From Paramacrobiotus metropolitanus (taxonomy: Eukaryota > Tardigrada > Eutardigrada > Parachela > Macrobiotidae): DNA of 64,000 nt. The notes under the pieces were generated by a model. That model was not told the DNA's origin, did no database searches, and was given only the letters and a program-made list of their open reading frames with translations. How positions within the stretch are numbered: the first letter of the stretch is position 1; every line of letters begins with the position of its first letter. Location: assembly GCF_019649055.1 (NCBI RefSeq), contig NW_026570277.1, positions 186,001-250,000 on the forward strand. Reading direction: 5' to 3'. Of the stretch, positions 60,268-64,000 are shown one piece after another. The position numbers and the translations under genes were made by a program.

Positions 60268-61883
60268 TTACACAGCATCAACTGACTCATGCGGCCTAAT
60301 CACAGAGAACATTTGATCTAAATTTGCTCCCATCGGTGCCGTTCCCAGGATAGATGCCGCATTGCCTCGTTGGATTTCGATGCTGATCCGCTGGCGCAGG
60401 AATTCTGTGGCCCGCTTTTCGCCGGTTTCCTCTTGAATCTTCTGTCCAACTACTGTCATCATGCGGGTTGCTTCTGGTCCGGGCGGTCCAACCGTCTCGA
60501 AGCCCAAGGCGCTGAAAAGGTAATTTATAGTGATGTCCCGGTATTTTTCCGCCTTGCTTTGCTCGGCCTGTGCTGCCGCCGCTCAGGCACGTGTAGACGT
60601 TGCCACGATATGCGAAATGGCCATGGTATTAACACACGTGGCATCCCATGCCAACATTCGCCCTCTTTCCCATGGTGTCAGCGTAACGCCGTCAGGGCGC
60701 TTGTTATTTGTTGGGCAGATACCTAGTGGCTCCAATTCGCTTTCGAAGCCGGCGGAGGCGAGACTGCGCTTCCAAATAGCGTTCAGACATTTATGGGTAG
60801 GAATTCTTCCACGGCTTTTCTTGCAGCTGAGGGCGTGGTAGCCGCGGGCATCCGCCCAATCTCCGCAAACACAACGGTGTGGGGTAATGACCGGTGCTCC
60901 CAGGCGTAAGCCCACTGCGATTCTGACCGCGGAATCGGTGAGGAGATTGCCCAGTGAGGCAGCTGGAAGTGCTCCCAGCCACGCTCCATTTTCCTTTGTG
61001 CTGACACCCAAGAACCGCGCTTGACCGGAGAGGTAATTCCCGATAGCCGTTTGCACCCGTTGCACGGTGCTTTCGACTATGGGTTCATCCCATACTTTCT
61101 GGAGTTTTCTCGCATTAGGGGTGGGAGGTCGTTTTGGGTTGTTTCTTGCCACTCTGCAGCGGCATCCAGGCAGTACGTCTCCGGATGAAAATCAACGATC
61201 TCTGAAGTTAATGTAGCCACAGAGTAAGCCGAGGCCAGGAAAGCCGGAAGTGCAAGCTTCTCCAGACTTCTTATTCCGAGACCGCCTTTTGCAACCGGAA
61301 GGGATGCTTGTATCCACATGTCTTCGGTGATGTTAACGTTAGTTATGGTAGCTAAGCATTGACGGATCATGTCGTCGAATTGGTTTAGATGTGCTTTCTG
61401 TAGATAACATCGGCTGGTGCGCAGTTTGTAGTTCAGTCTCACCGGTCCCATGCTGCACCGTAGTAGATATAAAGCCTGGTGTGCCGGTATCAGAACCAAC
61501 CGTTCGGTCATTCGAGCAATTACCTCGGTGGCACTGGTGAGTGCTCCCGCAATCGCATCATCATGTAATGCTGCCCCGAGGTAATGCAGATCCTTCAGCT
61601 GTGGACATTGCAGGTCTAGGAAGGAGTTGAGAAAGGCGTTATAAACAGTATGGCGTTCTTCTTCAGTACCACCAATAACCACCAGTTCACATTTCCCGAT
61701 ATTTAACATGAGCCCACGTTGTTCCAGGGCTGCCTGTAGTGAACAAAGATCGTCAAACACGTCGTCCGGATCGCCGCCCAGTGCATCATCGTCCAGGAAA
61801 CTTTCCTTGAGCTTCGACTTTAGGTATTTATGTGGTCGGATGGTTGCGAGACAGTACAGTAGCGGGCCAAGGCACATTAACAA
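60268..61883 (-). pseudogene. 5'-truncated non-LTR reverse transcriptase, right copy
   Basis: Same protein as 49625-51241, but the frame breaks at the G-run 61118-61121, one base shorter than in the left copy, splitting it into 61883-61077 and 61152-60583. It carries the same in-frame TGA and the same 5' end, so the two copies come from duplication of one insertion. Confidence 0.85.
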
Positions 61884-63062
61884 GCTCGCACATTAACAAG
61901 CGTCAAATATAAGCAGGCCGTTAGTATCTGCTGCATGACTGCCGCGTACGTATCCCTTATCTATGCCCAAGCAATGACTAACAGCAAAAAAATCAAAACA
62001 ACATCAGCCATTAATAATCGATACATATGATGGGAAAACGTGATAACTGAGAGAGGGATGAATCGCGTCTTGTATGTTTATCTCAATTTCTCTACATCGC
62101 ACGGGCGGGCACAGACAGCCGTTCTGTCGCGAGAGAAACAGAACACGCAAATCATTTTAGCTCGCTCTCTCTTTCATTTGCAAATGCATACAGTCTGTAC
62201 AAAATGTCATGCTGCAGGCCGTTCTAATTAAGTACACGTAGCTAGCAAGCAATCATGAACGCCAGACAAGTTCCAAAGTTCGTGCAGAAAGGGCGCCGGT
62301 TTTTTTGTAATAACAGTGAAGGTTCTCATGCACCCATATGAAATAACTAAACTAAGCCGGCACCAATGTACGCTTAAAAGTTCAAAAAATGTTAAAACAT
62401 CGCTAACCACCCTGCTAGGTCTAGCAAAGTGTGGGCAATGACAAAAATTGCTCAAACGCGGTCCGCTACCATAAGTACCATTGCAGTCTAAAATTGGGTC
62501 TGTGGCTCTTTGTGTTTATCTATACTTCGCAACACTACATGTAAAGTGTTACAAAAGCGCGGCTTTACTTATGAGTTATAACTGCCCTTTTCTCTTCAAA
62601 AATGATCCGTAGCGTTTTTATAATAGTTTACAACAAATTAACAATATGGTTGCTCTTCCGGTACGAAACCGTTTGTCGTCAGTAACACGGAGGGAGTGTA
62701 ACCAGGTAATGGCAGGTATGTTTAACTAGCGTTACAGTTGTCAACTTTATGAATAAATAAACAATTATGTTACTTAAAAATTAAATAAAATCATGAGCAC
62801 TTACAATAATAGCTTTCTATTGGTAAGTACTAAGTAGTAACACTAAACATACAGCTAGTACTGGTACCGTTATAAGTTGATTTGTTATTAACGTTAAGCC
62901 AGTGGTCAATTTACGTAGTTGTTTTGGACTGTCTTACATCAGTTACTTATAACCAGCGTTTTTGCGGAATGTGTATGCTTCAACGAGGTTATAATTATAT
63001 GTATATGTTATCGAGGAGAGAAAATGGGGATGTATATTCTTTATTGTGTACGCTTTATCGAG

Positions 63063-63273
63063 GGAAAATATATTGACATGCTATACGGAAGATGCACTAC
63101 ATCTACCGTACTAGATGACCATCCAAACTCAGCAGATAAAGTGGGAAATAAATACTCTGAACTATTTCTTATGCCTAATCCACAGATAACTAGTAAAACA
63201 CTTTACCAGCTATCCAACTACGTGCACGAATACGATCTGGATGATGTAGTTATCCAGATAATTGTGACTTCCG
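63063..63273 (+). CDS. Candidate exon right of the giant inverted repeat
   Basis: Open on the plus strand from an AG (63061-63062) 11 bases outside the arm to a GGTAGG donor at 63274; phase 0 in, phase 1 out. About 70 residues: GKYIDMLYGRC, then SADKVGNKYSELFLMPNPQ and a beta-rich DDVVIQIIVTS. Looks extracellular; no family recognised. All three minus-strand frames appear closed. Confidence 0.4.
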
Positions 63274-63735
63274 GTAGGTACACACACTAATGTTTTCGCT
63301 ACAGAAGACACGAGAGCTCTCATAACACAAGTTCTTATTAGCAATTGCAAGTTCACACATCACTTTGGTCTAGACTGACTTTCGCTATCAAAAACAGATG
63401 ATCATTTCTCTGCTTATACATGGGAAAGTTAGCAAAACGTAAAACAGCGCCGACGTCATTATACGGCGCATACAATCGACCAATTAGTAAGCTCAAAACG
63501 GAAGAAACAGCCATGTACTTTACCAGATAAGTACATAAGAAAGGCGTACGTTACTCATGTGACGTTACCCCCGCATTTAAACGGTTTCCGTCCGCGGGAA
63601 CCAACAATACAAAAAACAAAACAAAGCTACCTCCCCTTGGGAGCCTCATCCGCGTAATCGTGTCCAGGGGGACATCCTTGCCGTTCTTCCGAAGATACCG
63701 CTATCCCATCCACCGCTTTGCCGTACATCTGGACT
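63274..63735. other. Intergenic, nothing recognised
   Basis: AT-rich flank. An ACAG acceptor-like site at 63301-63304 could start a short last exon (open to 63379), but the implied intron of 31 nt is too short to accept. Confidence 0.35.
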
Positions 63736-64000
63736 TCACAGGCGCTCCAGATCGCTCAGTGCGAACGCCGCGTCCGTCCAACCCTCTCGCGCTTCCTTCA
63801 TCCGCTTGGTTGCATCCTGGTTCCCTTGTTCTGCTCGATCCAGGATCTCCATGGCGCGGGTGGTCTCCGGGAGGATATGGAAGGTTGTCGTCGGGGTGGA
63901 TAGGTGAAATGGGGCCAACATCGCTTTCATCTCCGTTCGGTTTTTCTGCAGGGCACGCAGCATATCCAGCTCCAGGATGAGTTTACCCTGGACAATCCGC
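63736..64000 (-). CDS. C-terminal exon of an unassigned helical protein, cut by the window edge
   Basis: The minus-strand frame is open from the edge to a TGA at 63736. The ~87 residues include LILELDMLRALQKN, a central TPTTTFHILPETT and a charged helix (DATKRMKEAREGW) ending LSDLERL. High GC and clean frame argue for real coding sequence. No family recognised. Confidence 0.5.
   Translation of the reverse strand, partial: RIVQGKLILELDMLRALQKNRTEMKAMLAPFHLSTPTTTFHILPETTRAMEILDRAEQGNQDATKRMKEAREGWTDAAFALSDLERL

Larger units (their letters stand above)
58771..63050 (-). repeat. Right arm of the giant inverted repeat (4280 bp)
   Basis: Reverse complement of 48459-52740. The two-base length difference equals the two homopolymer indels. 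The outer edge ends CTTTATTGTGTA, the inner edge starts GGCAGGGTGT. Confidence 0.95.

Noticed and set aside
62919-63062. Frame running from the right arm into the exon at 63063
   Set aside because: The part inside the arm is also present at 48.5 kb without the exon; the continuity is fortuitous.
63274-63379. Short last exon after the 63063-63273 exon
   Set aside because: Would need a 31-nt intron, too short compared with the 43-nt minimum seen elsewhere here.

Overview
The window is eukaryotic, most likely from a small invertebrate (ecdysozoan) genome. Coding blocks are cut by short introns (about 40-240 nt) with GT-AG borders and matching phases, and most of the sequence is transposable elements and their relics. 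Two blocks (6244-6709 minus, 57196-57478 plus) look to me like a protein family I associate with tardigrades. This is recall, not a search, so I hold the tardigrade assignment only loosely. No tRNA, rRNA or CRISPR was recognised.

Host-gene-like content: a divergent JmjC gene running off the left edge (1-1576, minus); an SGNH/GDSL-like protein with a charged coiled-coil tail (2200-3576, minus); the tail of an unassigned gene (6244-6709, minus); an SLC22-type organic ion transporter broken by single-base shifts (13446-15672, plus); three rhodopsin-like GPCR fragments (16064-16205 minus, 21637-22248 plus, 22691-23030 plus); a three-exon gene with a FLYWCH-like zinc finger (24413-26575, minus); a membrane-protein tail (47430-48316, minus); an isolated BACK-domain exon (55039-55174, plus); and a C-terminal exon at the right edge (63736-64000, minus).

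Mobile content: a scrambled LTR element with integrase but no visible reverse transcriptase (16450-21610); several TA-flanked MITEs (25162-25495, 27139-27768, 40651-41047); foldback elements (10791-10980, 39252-39419); an almost complete P-element-superfamily transposon with ten exons and 50-bp terminal inverted repeats (33058-39204); a full-length Ty3/gypsy element with 253-bp LTRs and a 4-bp target duplication (41105-47137, minus); and a 14.6-kb structure (48459-63050) of two 4.28-kb near-identical inverted arms around a 6-kb spacer. Each arm carries the same 5'-truncated non-LTR reverse transcriptase. Large minisatellites fill 27955-28440, 29860-31640, 31790-32765 and 54345-54840.

Many reading frames break by one base, and the two inverted arms differ mainly by two homopolymer-length changes. 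Some of the apparent pseudogenisation may therefore be sequence error rather than biology.
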